A stretch of DNA of 64,000 nucleotides from positions 248,001 through 312,000 of the forward strand of contig VCCI02000001.1 of NCBI GenBank assembly GCA_005938025.2. Reading direction: 5' to 3'. Positions 1 to 8,569 of the stretch are shown one piece after another (the stretch's first letter is position 1; each line of letters starts with the position of its first letter). This DNA is from Inquilinus sp. KBS0705 (GTDB lineage Bacteria; Bacteroidota; Bacteroidia; Sphingobacteriales; Sphingobacteriaceae). Made by a program: the position numbers and the translations under genes. Under the pieces are notes generated by a model that did not search any database, was not told the origin of the DNA, and saw only the letters and a list, made by a program, of their open reading frames with translations.

Positions 1-2
1 TA

Positions 3-485
3 ACCCTGCATAAATGCACGGTGACCAACAAAAATAACGAAGTGTTATTTGACCCGTCGTGGGGTGTTTACGACATGGCGATAGGCGAGAAGATAACTTC
101 TGTATTTTGCGGCGCGGCAGATAAAGACGCGTTTTTAGAGATAGCCTATAAATCAAACACAGGCACCCACCACCCGCAATACGATTATAAAACACTGGAA
201 CTGCATAAGTTATACCAGCAGGTGCGTAACCGCCGCCATACGGGCGGCGACATGGGTTTTTTAGGTAATGTATGGATGATGCTGCAACGCTACCATTACG
301 ACGATTGGCTGTGCGCCCTTGAAATACTGGAACTGCTTGACCATGAGGGTGCAGAACCTGCTCTGGCACATAAGATAAGGAAATTCCTGGAGCACAAAGC
401 CGCCAACCAACCCGAGTACAAAAAGCTGATAACCGATGGCTTGTACCTGATAAAGCATCCGGTAGAAGAGAAGTTGGTAGTTTAG
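3..485 (+). CDS. Aromatic amino acid hydroxylase (phenylalanine 4-monooxygenase-like), C-terminal part, cut by window edge
   Basis: The frame is open from the first bases of the window with no stop, so this is the 3' end of a longer gene; the GTG at 21 is internal. The visible start reads TLHKCTVTN and is followed by a stretch with FDPSWGVYDMAIGEKI and VFCGAADKDAF. From memory this resembles the C-terminal extension of the long (about 580 aa) Bacteroidota aromatic amino acid hydroxylases, which use iron and a pterin to hydroxylate phenylalanine. The catalytic domain with its two His and one Glu iron ligands lies outside the window, so activity cannot be judged. The rest is helical and ends at TAG 485. 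The family call rests on recognised C-terminal similarity only. Confidence 0.6.
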   Translation, partial: TLHKCTVTNKNNEVLFDPSWGVYDMAIGEKITSVFCGAADKDAFLEIAYKSNTGTHHPQYDYKTLELHKLYQQVRNRRHTGGDMGFLGNVWMMLQRYHYDDWLCALEILELLDHEGAEPALAHKIRKFLEHKAANQPEYKKLITDGLYLIKHPVEEKLVV

Positions 486-503
486 TTTGTAATACTAAAT
501 TTG
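473..503 (+). promoter_or_regulatory. Bacteroidota-type promoter for the SDR gene
   Basis: TAAATTTG at 496-503 matches the Bacteroidota -7 consensus TAnnTTTG. GTTG at 473-476 lies 19 nt upstream and approximates the -33 TTTG box. The ATG at 528 is 24 nt downstream. A TTG at 501 lies inside the box, which argues against using it as the start. Confidence 0.5.
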
Positions 504-527
504 CAGGTAACACATCATAAGGGTATT

Positions 528-1232
528 ATGAACATTATAATAACTGGCGCCAGTAGCGGCGTAGGCTTCGAGGCTGTATTGGAGTTGATATTATCGGGCA
601 AGCACAAGGTAATAGCTTTGGCGAGGTCGCAAAATAAGCTGGAAAAGCTGTTGGATATTGCTAAGGGCTTAAACCCTGATTGTGAACTATATGCCATAGC
701 ATTTGATATTGTACATGATGATTATGCCGGGCTGCAGCAATTTATAAGCGCCAATTTTGACGGCCGGGTAGATGTGCTGGTAAACAACGCCGGTGTGTTG
801 ATTAATAAACCCTTTACGCAACTATTAGAAAGCGACTTTGTAGAGATGCTGCAAAGCAATTACATTGGCCACGTGCGCATTATACAAAGCTTACTGCAAT
901 ATATGGGCGAGGGGGGCCATATACTTAATATAGGCAGCATGGGCGCTTATCAGGGCAGTGCAAAGTTCTCAGGGCTTTCGGCCTATTCGGCCAGTAAGGC
1001 TGCGTTGCATACCTTAACTGAATGCCTGGCGCAAGAGCTTGTTGAACAAGGCATTAAAGTAAACTGCCTGGCACTCGGTTCGGCGCAAACCGAGATGCTG
1101 GAACAAGCTTTCCCCGGGTACGAATCGCCGGTGATGGCCTTTGAAATGGGCAAGTATATTGCCGACTTCGCCGTTACAGGGCAACGTTTCTTCAACGGAA
1201 AAGTGTTACCCGTAGCGCTATCAACGCCATAA
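528..1232 (+). CDS. Short-chain dehydrogenase/reductase (SDR family)
   Basis: This 234-aa classical SDR starts directly in the Rossmann fold, with the TGxxxGxG cofactor motif (TGASSGVG) at residues 6-13. It has the NNAG motif in the middle and the catalytic set Ser (IGSMG region) and YSASK (Tyr-x-x-x-Lys). These enzymes oxidise or reduce carbonyl/alcohol groups with NAD(P)H; the substrate cannot be read from the sequence. I chose ATG 528 because a longer TTG start at 501 would lie within the promoter box and add residues before the first beta strand. It is a single-gene unit with a hairpin after it that separates it from the convergent ssb. Confidence 0.9.
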   Translation: MNIIITGASSGVGFEAVLELILSGKHKVIALARSQNKLEKLLDIAKGLNPDCELYAIAFDIVHDDYAGLQQFISANFDGRVDVLVNNAGVLINKPFTQLLESDFVEMLQSNYIGHVRIIQSLLQYMGEGGHILNIGSMGAYQGSAKFSGLSAYSASKAALHTLTECLAQELVEQGIKVNCLALGSAQTEMLEQAFPGYESPVMAFEMGKYIADFAVTGQRFFNGKVLPVALSTP

Positions 1233-1243
1233 CAAACATAAAA

Positions 1244-1271
1244 CCCTCTCTCCGCAGGCGGAGAGAGAGGG
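1244..1271. terminator. Bidirectional hairpin between SDR and ssb
   Basis: CTCTCTCCGC (1246-1255) pairs with GCGGAGAGAG (1258-1267), flanked by A-rich sequence on both sides (AAA before, TAAAAA after). It lies between two convergent genes, so it probably terminates both. Confidence 0.6.
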
Positions 1272-1283
1272 GGAGTAAAAATC

Positions 1284-1622
1284 TTATACCTTCGTGGCCA
1301 TCTTTATAAACTCATTCACTACAACCTCGGTCACATAGCGCTTTACGCCATCCTTATCATTATAATTACGCGATGCCAGCTTACCTTCAATAATTATCGA
1401 ATCGCCCTTTTTTAAATAGGTTTCGGCAAGGGTGGCCTGCGCACCCCATAGTACTGCGCTATGCCATTGCGTTTCAGTCACTTTTTCACCTTTATCATTT
1501 TTATGGGTTTCATTGGTAGCGATAGATATCCGCGCCAGTTTGCGGTTATTATCAAAAGTTCTTACATCAGGATCGTTGCCCAGGTTGCCAATTAATAGTA
1601 CGCTGTTTTTAATAGTGTTCAT
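1284..1622 (-). CDS. ssb: Short single-stranded DNA-binding protein (SSB paralogue)
   Basis: This 112-aa OB-fold protein begins MNTIKNSVLLIGNLGNDP and carries the usual SSB blocks: ISIATNET, a W-H-x-V-x-WG strand (TQWHSAVLWG), and the Y-x-x-KG-D-x-I-x-x-EGKL turn. It binds single-stranded DNA in replication, recombination or repair. It stops right after the OB fold (ends KMATKV). The flexible linker and the acidic DDDIPF-type tip through which normal SSBs recruit partners are absent. This suggests a secondary SSB rather than the main replicative one, which is not in the window. It points toward the SDR gene and stands alone. Confidence 0.9.
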   Translation of the reverse strand: MNTIKNSVLLIGNLGNDPDVRTFDNNRKLARISIATNETHKNDKGEKVTETQWHSAVLWGAQATLAETYLKKGDSIIIEGKLASRNYNDKDGVKRYVTEVVVNEFIKMATKV

Positions 1623-1726
1623 GCTGTTTAAATTTGTTTTTACTCAATAATTATTCGACAGCACAAAGTTGCAGCAGCAGCAAAAAATATTCGGATAACA
1701 AATGCTTATAAACGACAATATCCATT

Positions 1727-1744
1727 TGTAAACGTTTGCAAACG
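1727..1744. promoter_or_regulatory. LacI/CcpA-type operator-like palindrome
   Basis: TGTAAACGTTTGCA (1727-1740) matches the LacI-family/cre consensus TGWAARCGYTWNCW at every position. CGTTTGCAAACG (1733-1744) is a perfect 12-bp palindrome overlapping it. The site covers the putative -33 box of the gene at 1771 and lies about 105 bp upstream of the divergent ssb start. No LacI regulator gene is in the window. Confidence 0.4.
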
Positions 1745-1766
1745 GATAATATATTCATTATCTTTA
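1735..1766 (+). promoter_or_regulatory. Promoter for the zinc-ribbon gene
   Basis: TTTG at 1735-1738, a 20-nt spacer, then TATCTTTA at 1759-1766, which differs from TAnnTTTG at one base. The GTG start at 1771 is only 4 nt downstream, implying a leaderless or nearly leaderless mRNA. Confidence 0.5.
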
Positions 1767-1770
1767 ACTT

Positions 1771-2163
1771 GTGAATACCGAAAGACATTGTTTGGATTGC
1801 GGCACTATACTGCATGGCCGTGCCGATAAAAAGTTTTGTAATGACTTGTGCCGTAACAATTATAACAATCAGCTTAACAGCAACAGTTATAACTTGGTAC
1901 GAAACGTAAACAATATACTGCGCCGCAACCGCCGCGTAATGGAAGAATTGAATCCATCCGGAAAAACTAAAACTACGCGCGAAAAGCTGCTGGTAAAAGG
2001 CTTTGATTTTGATTACTTTACAAGTGGCTACAAAACACAAGCCGGCGCGCAGTATCTATTTTGTTATGAATATGGCTATCTGTTACTTGATAACGACGAG
2101 GTATTGTTAGTAAAGAACAAAAAAGAGGTAGATAAATTTGCCGACGATGCGGCTAAAGGTTAA
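1771..2163 (+). CDS. Small zinc-ribbon protein of unknown function
   Basis: This is a 130-aa protein with an N-terminal Cys cluster: CLDC at about residues 8-11 and CNDLC at about residues 23-27. The spacing CxxC-(n)-CxxxC fits a treble-clef or zinc-ribbon fold. A basic linker (ILRRNRRVMEEL, then GKTKTTREKLL) and a C-terminal part rich in aromatic residues (YLFCYEYGYLLL) follow. I do not recognise a named function; nucleic-acid binding is plausible from the basic zinc ribbon. The GTG start is supported by the promoter box just upstream and by the lack of an in-frame ATG before the Cys cluster. Its 3' end overlaps the convergent antiporter gene by 4 bp. Confidence 0.7.
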   Translation: MNTERHCLDCGTILHGRADKKFCNDLCRNNYNNQLNSNSYNLVRNVNNILRRNRRVMEELNPSGKTKTTREKLLVKGFDFDYFTSGYKTQAGAQYLFCYEYGYLLLDNDEVLLVKNKKEVDKFADDAAKG

Positions 2164-3359
2164 ACATCTTCAAATTCCTGGCTGCTGCGTGTGTGCCTTC
2201 TGGTGGCTAAAAGGCCTAGGCTCATGATAATACTGGTGCCTAATATCACCACAAACAACAAACCGGTACCAACCGCAGGTATTTTTACATCGGAAGGCAG
2301 GTTGTAGTACAGCAGCACACTTATAAGCCCTCGCGGGATGATCACCAACTCGGGCATAAGGCTGGTTTTAAGCGCCAGTTTAATATACAGGAACCTAACC
2401 AGGTAAATTACCAATAACACCAAACCGCCGTTTATAATTACCGCCCAGTTTTGCAATTGGTACACATCCATAGTATAGCCAAATATGATGAAAAAGAAAG
2501 TGCGCATAATAAAGGCGCTTTCGGCAGATAGCTGAAACAGTTGTTTAATGTCGTAACCCAGGGTAGGGTAAATAAATAATTTACGGAACCACTCTATCCT
2601 TATTTGTCCTGCATTATTTAAAAATAAGCCCAGCGCCAATACTATTATCAGCGATGATAAATGGTATGACTGGCCTATACAATACACCAATATAAGTATA
2701 GATATGATAAGGAAGGATTTGATATGGTGTGTAAGCCTGCCTATTAGGTAAAGCAACAACAGGCACGAGCAAATGGCTACAAACAGTATAACCGTCAATT
2801 CTATACCCAACTTGGCAAAGGCTGATATATTGATCTGCTTATTACTAAGCATAAAGTTAAACAGGATAACGGTGAGTATATCAGAGAAAGACGATTCATA
2901 AATAATAAACTCCTTTTTCTCTTTACTCATGCCCGATGCGGAGGGGATGGCAATTGCCGAACTTACAACGCAAAAGGGTATGGCATTAATAAAGCATTTG
3001 TAAACAGTATCGCCGCTGATATACCAAAAGGCCGCTGTGATCAGGCAACTTGTAAATAACAATATGCACAATGCCGAAATAAACGACTTTTTAATAACGG
3101 CGTTTTTACTTTTGCTGTATTTTAACTCAAGCGCTCCTTCAAAAACAATGAGTATAAGGCCCAAGGTGCCCAATGCGGGTAATATATTTGTGAAATTAAA
3201 TTTAAGCAGACCAAAGTAATCTACCGCAAGTCGTATACCTATGCCTAAAAACAACAGTAATATTACCGAGGGTATTTTGGTTTTGCCTGCTATCAGGTCA
3301 AACAGGTAGCTAAAAATAACCAACCCGCTAAGGATGATCAGTGTGGTGTATGTAGTCAA
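2160..3359 (-). CDS. Cation/proton antiporter (Na+/H+ exchanger family)
   Basis: This 399-aa integral membrane protein has about 11-12 hydrophobic segments and no large soluble domain. The order resembles monovalent cation:proton antiporters: an N-terminal IPSVILLLFLGIGIRL block, then ILPALGTLGLILIVFEGALEL, then a central segment with an acidic residue, ESSFSDIL, in the position expected for the ion-binding Asp. It probably exchanges Na+ or K+ for H+ across the inner membrane. The short C-terminus (RRHTRSSQEFEDV) has no TrkA/RCK regulatory domain. Translation starts at TTG (3359-3357), just before MTTYTTL. I cannot assign CPA1 or CPA2 with certainty. Confidence 0.8.
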   Translation of the reverse strand: MTTYTTLIILSGLVIFSYLFDLIAGKTKIPSVILLLFLGIGIRLAVDYFGLLKFNFTNILPALGTLGLILIVFEGALELKYSKSKNAVIKKSFISALCILLFTSCLITAAFWYISGDTVYKCFINAIPFCVVSSAIAIPSASGMSKEKKEFIIYESSFSDILTVILFNFMLSNKQINISAFAKLGIELTVILFVAICSCLLLLYLIGRLTHHIKSFLIISILILVYCIGQSYHLSSLIIVLALGLFLNNAGQIRIEWFRKLFIYPTLGYDIKQLFQLSAESAFIMRTFFFIIFGYTMDVYQLQNWAVIINGGLVLLVIYLVRFLYIKLALKTSLMPELVIIPRGLISVLLYYNLPSDVKIPAVGTGLLFVVILGTSIIMSLGLLATRRHTRSSQEFEDV

Positions 3360-3528
3360 ATTATATTCTTTATCGTGGCTAAAAGTAAATTACTGTTTAA
3401 CTAATGGGGCAACGTAAAAGCTTTGTTATTGTTCATCCCAAGGTAAATAAACAAAGCGGCAGTGTATTTTACAAAAATATGAAGCTGCAAAGTACGTTAG
3501 TTTACATATTTGCACAAAAAACAACTGC

Positions 3529-4596
3529 ATGGCACATCTATTCTCCCCCCTAAAAATAAAAAGCATTGAATTAAAGAACCGTATTGTAGTATCGCCTATG
3601 TGCGAATACTCTAGTATCGATGGTTTTGCTAATAACTGGCACCTGGTACATTTAGGTGCCTTTGCAACAGGCGGGGCTTCGCTTATTATTACGGAGGCCG
3701 CAGCAGTATCGCCCGAAGGCCGTATTACCTTCGCCGATTTAGGTATATGGAAGAATGAGCATATTGCCAAATTAAAAGAGATAACCAATTTTATTGAAGA
3801 ACAAGGCGCTATAGCCGGTATACAATTGGCACACGCCGGCCGCAAAGCCAGCCATACGCAACCATGGGCAGGGGGCAAACAACTGTTACCAACACAAGAG
3901 AATGGCTGGGAAACTTTTGCGCCAAGCGCTGTACCCTTTACCGACAGTGAAGTACCCCCAATAGCATTAGATAGGGCAGGAATACAAAAAGTGGTAGCCG
4001 ATTTTAGGGCCGCCGCCGAACGTGCATTAGCTGCCGGTTTTAAGGTGATTGAACTGCATGGCGCGCATGGTTATTTACTGCACGAGTTTTTATCGCCGCT
4101 GAGCAACCACCGTACCGACGAATATGGCGGGTCGTTTGAGCACCGCATACGTTTTGTGCTGGAAATTATTGCAGCCGTAAAACAAGTTTGGCCCGAAGAA
4201 TACCCGCTGTTTGTGCGTATATCTGCAACCGACTGGGCAGAAGGTGGCTGGACGATAGACGACTCAGTAGCGTTAGCAAAGATATTGAAGGAAAAAGGGG
4301 TAGACCTTGTAGATTGCTCTACAGGTGGTAACGTTGCAGGTGTGCGCATACCGCTTAAACCCGGCTACCAGGTTCAATTTGCCGAAGCGGTTAAGCACCA
4401 GGCGGGGGTACTTACGGGCGCTGTCGGCCTGATAACCGAACCGCAGCAGGCCGACGAAATTATACAAACCGGCCAGGCCGATGTAGTATTGCTTGCCCGC
4501 GAAATGCTGCGCGACCCACACTTTGCGCTGCGCGCCGCTCATATTTTGGGCCACGAGGCAAAATGGCCGGTGCAATACGAGCGTGCTAAATGGTAA
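3529..4596 (+). CDS. NADH:flavin oxidoreductase, Old Yellow Enzyme family (YqjM-like)
   Basis: This 355-aa TIM-barrel FMN enzyme reduces activated C=C bonds (enoates, quinones) with NAD(P)H. The N-terminus has SPMCEYSS, with Cys25 and Tyr27 at the positions of the redox-tuning Cys and Tyr of YqjM-type thermophilic-like OYEs. HGAHGYLLHEFLSP carries the paired His that bind the substrate carbonyl, and HRTDEYGGS is the usual active-site loop. Arg residues and GLI near the C-terminus complete the phosphate-binding site. The length matches the family. The following osmC gene is on the same strand 65 bp downstream, so both may belong to one electrophile/peroxide detoxification unit. Confidence 0.93.
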   Translation: MAHLFSPLKIKSIELKNRIVVSPMCEYSSIDGFANNWHLVHLGAFATGGASLIITEAAAVSPEGRITFADLGIWKNEHIAKLKEITNFIEEQGAIAGIQLAHAGRKASHTQPWAGGKQLLPTQENGWETFAPSAVPFTDSEVPPIALDRAGIQKVVADFRAAAERALAAGFKVIELHGAHGYLLHEFLSPLSNHRTDEYGGSFEHRIRFVLEIIAAVKQVWPEEYPLFVRISATDWAEGGWTIDDSVALAKILKEKGVDLVDCSTGGNVAGVRIPLKPGYQVQFAEAVKHQAGVLTGAVGLITEPQQADEIIQTGQADVVLLAREMLRDPHFALRAAHILGHEAKWPVQYERAKW

Positions 4597-4661
4597 CACT
4601 ATATTATTTTTATTTTCAACCTAACACAGTAAATTAGCAAAAACTAAACAAAACTACAACT

Positions 4662-5081
4662 ATGAAACGCACAGCAAACGCACATTGGAATGGTACCCTG
4701 CAAGAAGGGAAGGGCGAAATAACAACACAAAGCACTATTCTTAACAAAACACAATACTCATTTAAAACCCGTTTTGCCGATGGTATTGGCACAAATCCCG
4801 AAGAATTGATAGCTGCCGCGCATGCAGGCTGCTTTACAATGGCTGTTGGCGCTGCTTTAACACAGCAAGGTATTACGCCGGGCGATTTAACCACCGATGC
4901 CATTTTAGACTTGGATATGCAGGCCTTAGAAATTAAAGGCATCCACCTGGAACTGAAAGCATCTATTATTGATGGTGTTGATGAAGAGAAATTTAAAGCA
5001 GTTGCTGAAGGCGCAAAGAGCGGTTGTATTGTATCAAAAGCACTACGTGTGCCTATTACATTAAATGTAACTTACGCCTAA
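4662..5081 (+). CDS. OsmC family peroxiredoxin
   Basis: This 139-aa protein is of the OsmC/Ohr fold, which reduces organic hydroperoxides with a Cys pair. Cys57 sits in AAHAGCFTMA and Cys122 in KSGCIVSKAL, the expected peroxidatic and resolving positions. An acidic residue in NPEELIAAA precedes the first Cys, as in the family. It is cytoplasmic. It follows the OYE-type flavoenzyme with the same orientation and is closed by its own terminator, consistent with a small oxidative-stress unit. The gene symbol osmC is not given because Bacteroidota have several OsmC subfamilies. Confidence 0.92.
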   Translation: MKRTANAHWNGTLQEGKGEITTQSTILNKTQYSFKTRFADGIGTNPEELIAAAHAGCFTMAVGAALTQQGITPGDLTTDAILDLDMQALEIKGIHLELKASIIDGVDEEKFKAVAEGAKSGCIVSKALRVPITLNVTYA

Positions 5082-5100
5082 GTAAATTATAAACTACGGT

Positions 5101-5133
5101 AAATAGCGAAGGTGCAAACCATCGCTATTTTTG
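5101..5133 (+). terminator. Rho-independent terminator after osmC
   Basis: AAATAGCGA (5101-5109) pairs with TCGCTATTT (5122-5130) across a 12-nt loop, followed by a T-rich run (TTTTTGTTTG). It lies 20 bp after the OsmC stop. Confidence 0.75.
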
Positions 5134-5162
5134 TTTGTAGCTATGGGTAAATACCTGTAATC

Positions 5163-5753
5163 ATGCTTAATACTTCCCGTTCCCGTATATCTCTTACGCT
5201 GATGTTTGCCCTGGTGATCACGGGGTTTCTCATCTTTTTGTTTTTTTATATAAAGCACCAGTTTAACAGTACCCGCACCGAAGTTACCCAGGATGCCATG
5301 GTATCGCGCATTATATCGATGGGTAAGCTGGAACTGGTTAAATATGCCATGAAGGATGTGGTGGAGAAGAAGGAGATACATACCTTGCTGCCAGATTCGC
5401 GCGTGCTGTTTGTTGCCGTAGGCGAGGTCACCGCCTGTATAGATTTGACCAAAGTAAAAAAGACAGACATCAACCAAGGTAAAGATACCGTAAGTATTAT
5501 ACTGCCCCAGCCCGAAGTTTGTTATGTAAAGTTAGATCATCAGCAGTCGCGGGTTTACGATGTTTCGGGAGTGTGGTTTTCTGATAAGGCTAAAACCATG
5601 GTAGAGGATGTGTATAAAATTGCCGAGCAAAAAATGCTGACCAGCGCCAACCAAATGAACCTGATGGGCAAAGCCCGGGAAAACGCGGGGCTGATATTTA
5701 AACCCTTCCTGGAGAACGTATCAGGCAAAAAAGTAGTGATAAGTTTTAAATAA
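5163..5753 (+). CDS. DUF4230 family protein, membrane anchored
   Basis: This 196-aa protein has one N-terminal membrane span (about residues 10-29, LTLMFALVITGFLIFLFFYI). The rest would lie on the periplasmic side or face the cytoplasm depending on topology. The soluble part contains VLFVAVGEVTACIDLTKV and DTVSIILPQPEV, the pattern I associate with DUF4230. Members have no established biochemical role. It is on the same strand as the M16 pair downstream but separated by 68 bp, with no strong sign of co-transcription. Confidence 0.75.
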   Translation: MLNTSRSRISLTLMFALVITGFLIFLFFYIKHQFNSTRTEVTQDAMVSRIISMGKLELVKYAMKDVVEKKEIHTLLPDSRVLFVAVGEVTACIDLTKVKKTDINQGKDTVSIILPQPEVCYVKLDHQQSRVYDVSGVWFSDKAKTMVEDVYKIAEQKMLTSANQMNLMGKARENAGLIFKPFLENVSGKKVVISFK

Positions 5754-5821
5754 ACGTTGCTTTAAACTAAACATTTAATTATAAGTATTTATATTAGGGG
5801 TGTTATAATTAAATCATAAAT

Positions 5822-7207
5822 ATGACCCCGAAACTGACTAAACTATTATCATTAACTGCAGCAGGTTTATTATGCAGCTTGCTTGCAGTGGCCCAGCCGC
5901 GGCTGCCCGCAAATTACTTTTGGAAAAAGCTACCCAACGGATTGGAAATTGTTGTTATTGAGAATAGTAAAGTACCATTAGCTACTATTGAAATTGCCGT
6001 AAAGAACGGTGCTTACACCGAAGGCCCCGAGTATAGCGGTCTCTCGCACTTGTTTGAGCACATGTTTTTTAAAGCGAATAAGGATTATCCAACCCAGGAA
6101 CTGTTTTTAAAACGTGTTCGTGAACTTGGGTCCGGTGACCTTTGGAACGGTACAACTGGAAACGAGCGTGTTAACTATTATTTTACGCTTGGAAAAGATA
6201 GCCTTGCAGCTGGTTTGAAATTATTAAATGCATCAACCCGCTTTCCAATATACCGTGAAGAGGATATGGTAAAAGAACGCCCTGTTGTTGACGGCGAGTT
6301 TCAGCGTAACGAGAGCAGCCCGGGTTTTCAATTATATTACCAGATAAATAAAGACCTTTGGGGCGACCTGATCACCCGCAAAATGCCTATAGGTATACAT
6401 GAGATCATCAATACGGCCACTCCCGAAAAGATGATGATCATCAAGGATAAATATTACCTGCCAAACAATAGTTTGCTCATAATTTGCGGAGATGTTAAGC
6501 ACGATAATGCCTTTAAACAAGCTGAAGCCATTTTTGGCGACTGGAAAAGCAGCGGCGAAGACCCAAATGTAAAATACCCTATCCCACCGTTTCCGGCGTT
6601 AGATAAGAGTGTGGCTTTTGTAAAAGAAAGCTCAATTGCCCGCACACCCTTTGCCATGTATGCATGGCAGGGCCCCGCTTACATGACAGATTCGGCAGCT
6701 ACAGTAGCTGTTGATGTATTTAGTAAGATCACCGATCTGAATTCATCAAAACTGCAACAGGCTTTAATTGATAAGGGGCTGGCATCATCAGTAAGCTTTA
6801 CTTACTCTACATCGCACTACAAGGGTTTAATGTACATGTTTGTGGTACCTAACCCTAACAAACTAAAAGAGTGTAACGATGAGGTGCAAAACCAGCTTAG
6901 CCAGTGGGGTAACGCCGACTATTATACCGACGAGCAACTTGCAGATGCAAAGGCAATATTATTACGTGATAACAGCCGCAGTAAAGAGAAGCCATCCAGC
7001 CTGCCATCGCAGCTAAGCTACCAATGGTGCAGCACATCGCTAAATTACTATACCGACCTAACCAGTAATTATCAAAAGGTTACCCGTGCGGATATAGCAA
7101 AATTTATAAATACCTACATAAAAGGTAAACCAATGGTAAGCGGTTTAATATTAACACCCGAACTGAATAAAACGGTAAACGCGAATGCGTTTTTTGTAGC
7201 TAAGTAA
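5822..7207 (+). CDS. M16 family zinc metallopeptidase, catalytic subunit
   Basis: This 461-aa protein is exported by a signal peptide (cleavage after LAVAQ, about residue 25). It contains the inverted zinc motif HxxEH as H76-L-F-E79-H80 and a downstream Glu near residue 159 (VVDGEF), so the catalytic set is complete. M16 enzymes cut peptides inside a clam-shell chamber made of two similar halves. The length is that of one half, so it needs a partner, and the next gene, 16 bp downstream, supplies a second M16 half without the zinc site. The two probably form a periplasmic heterodimer. The substrate is unknown. Confidence 0.93.
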   Translation: MTPKLTKLLSLTAAGLLCSLLAVAQPRLPANYFWKKLPNGLEIVVIENSKVPLATIEIAVKNGAYTEGPEYSGLSHLFEHMFFKANKDYPTQELFLKRVRELGSGDLWNGTTGNERVNYYFTLGKDSLAAGLKLLNASTRFPIYREEDMVKERPVVDGEFQRNESSPGFQLYYQINKDLWGDLITRKMPIGIHEIINTATPEKMMIIKDKYYLPNNSLLIICGDVKHDNAFKQAEAIFGDWKSSGEDPNVKYPIPPFPALDKSVAFVKESSIARTPFAMYAWQGPAYMTDSAATVAVDVFSKITDLNSSKLQQALIDKGLASSVSFTYSTSHYKGLMYMFVVPNPNKLKECNDEVQNQLSQWGNADYYTDEQLADAKAILLRDNSRSKEKPSSLPSQLSYQWCSTSLNYYTDLTSNYQKVTRADIAKFINTYIKGKPMVSGLILTPELNKTVNANAFFVAK

Positions 7208-7223
7208 TTTTAATTTAATAAAG

Positions 7224-8558
7224 ATGAAAAAATATATATACCTATTGCTTATTGCCGCAGCTACCGGGAGTGTTAAAACCGCCAGCGCCCAGGATAAAGC
7301 ATACGATATGATGGTTGATGGTGTTAAAGTGATTGTACAGCCAAGCGGTAACGATATTGTGGAGATACAAACAATTATAAAAGGTGGGGTGCAAAACTAT
7401 CCGGCCGATAAAATGGGCATCGAAAGCATGGCGATGAACGCGCTTACCGAATGCGGTACTTTAAAGCACGATAAAAACAGCTTTAAAAACGCGCTCGAAA
7501 AGGTAAGTGCGGCGGTTGGTGCCGGCACCAACAAAAACTTTTCGGTAATACGCCTAAACTGTATAAAAGGCGATTTTGAAACCGCTTGGCCCTTATATGT
7601 TGAAGCGATAACCATCCCTAAGTTTGAACCTAAAGAGTTTGAACGTATTAAACAAGATGCCATAAACGAATTAAAAGCGTCGGAGTCAAACCCTGATGAG
7701 GCCATTGATAAATATGCCGATAAGGTGGCCTTTGCAGGGCGTGATTATGTAAAGGACCCTGACGGTACACCCGAGATCATACAAAAACTAACACCGGCCG
7801 AAACGCAGGCTTTTTACCGGTCGATATTAACCAAATCGCGCATGTTTATTGTGGTGGTGGCCGATCTTAGCCGCGCCGATATAGAAGCCAAGGTAAAAGG
7901 CTTGCTTAGCGGCGTAAAGCAAGGAGCGCCATTCCAGCTAAAAAAATCATTCTTCAGGGTGTATAAGAACACCTTCTCGGCCGAGGGGCGCGAATTGGCT
8001 ACCAATTATGTAGAGGGTATTACCAGCGGCCCCGCACCTGGCACGCCTGATTATGACGCCTTTAACGTAGCTATGCGAATTTTTGCAGATAAGCATTTTT
8101 TAGATGTGCGTACCAACAACGGCTTATCATACGCCCCACAGGCATGGTTTAGCCCCGGTGCAACATCAGTGGCTAAGTTTTCGGTATCAACTACACAGCC
8201 AGATAAGTATATAGCCGTGTTTGATAAACTGGTTGATAAAGTTAAGACCCAGGGATTTAACAATGCCGAAGTTGCCGATATGAAGGTGACCTACCTTACC
8301 GGTTTTTACTATAAAAACGAAACCAACACTGCGCAGGCATCGTCAATGGCATCAAACGAAGTATTGCACAGCAACTGGAAACGTAGCTTAACGCTGGCAA
8401 ACGATGTTAAAAAATTAACAACCGAGCAGGTGAGCGACGCCTTTCGTAAATATATTGGCAACATTATATGGGTATACCAGGGCGACCCTAAAAAGGTAAA
8501 CCCGCTGTTGTTTACCAACGGCACCTTGGGCAAAGGCGATAACCCGGTTAATCATTAA
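7224..8558 (+). CDS. M16 family peptidase-like protein, non-catalytic partner
   Basis: This 444-aa protein has a signal peptide (cleavage near ASAQ, residue 23). It aligns in outline with the preceding M16 gene: GGVQNYPADKMGIESMAMNAL occupies the place of the zinc helix, but HxxEH is missing. The family R/Y substrate-binding part is present near the C-terminal half (VRTNNGLSYAPQAWF). In paired bacterial M16 enzymes the inactive half shapes the chamber and binds substrate. It lies 16 bp after the catalytic subunit and shares its terminator, so the two are almost certainly one operon. Confidence 0.9.
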   Translation: MKKYIYLLLIAAATGSVKTASAQDKAYDMMVDGVKVIVQPSGNDIVEIQTIIKGGVQNYPADKMGIESMAMNALTECGTLKHDKNSFKNALEKVSAAVGAGTNKNFSVIRLNCIKGDFETAWPLYVEAITIPKFEPKEFERIKQDAINELKASESNPDEAIDKYADKVAFAGRDYVKDPDGTPEIIQKLTPAETQAFYRSILTKSRMFIVVVADLSRADIEAKVKGLLSGVKQGAPFQLKKSFFRVYKNTFSAEGRELATNYVEGITSGPAPGTPDYDAFNVAMRIFADKHFLDVRTNNGLSYAPQAWFSPGATSVAKFSVSTTQPDKYIAVFDKLVDKVKTQGFNNAEVADMKVTYLTGFYYKNETNTAQASSMASNEVLHSNWKRSLTLANDVKKLTTEQVSDAFRKYIGNIIWVYQGDPKKVNPLLFTNGTLGKGDNPVNH

Positions 8559-8569
8559 GCTAAAGCCGA

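Noticed and set aside
3426-3878. Minus-strand open frame of 150 codons
   Set aside because: It overlaps the start of the OYE gene in antisense, with Ala/Cys/Pro-rich shadow composition.
5126-5136. TATTTTTG as a -7 promoter box for the DUF4230 gene
   Set aside because: It is the stem end and T tract of the osmC terminator, so the match to TAnnTTTG is a by-product.
7224-8558. Second M16 gene as a decayed pseudogene because HxxEH is missing
   Set aside because: The frame is intact, the length is normal, and a non-catalytic M16 half beside a catalytic one is a known arrangement.
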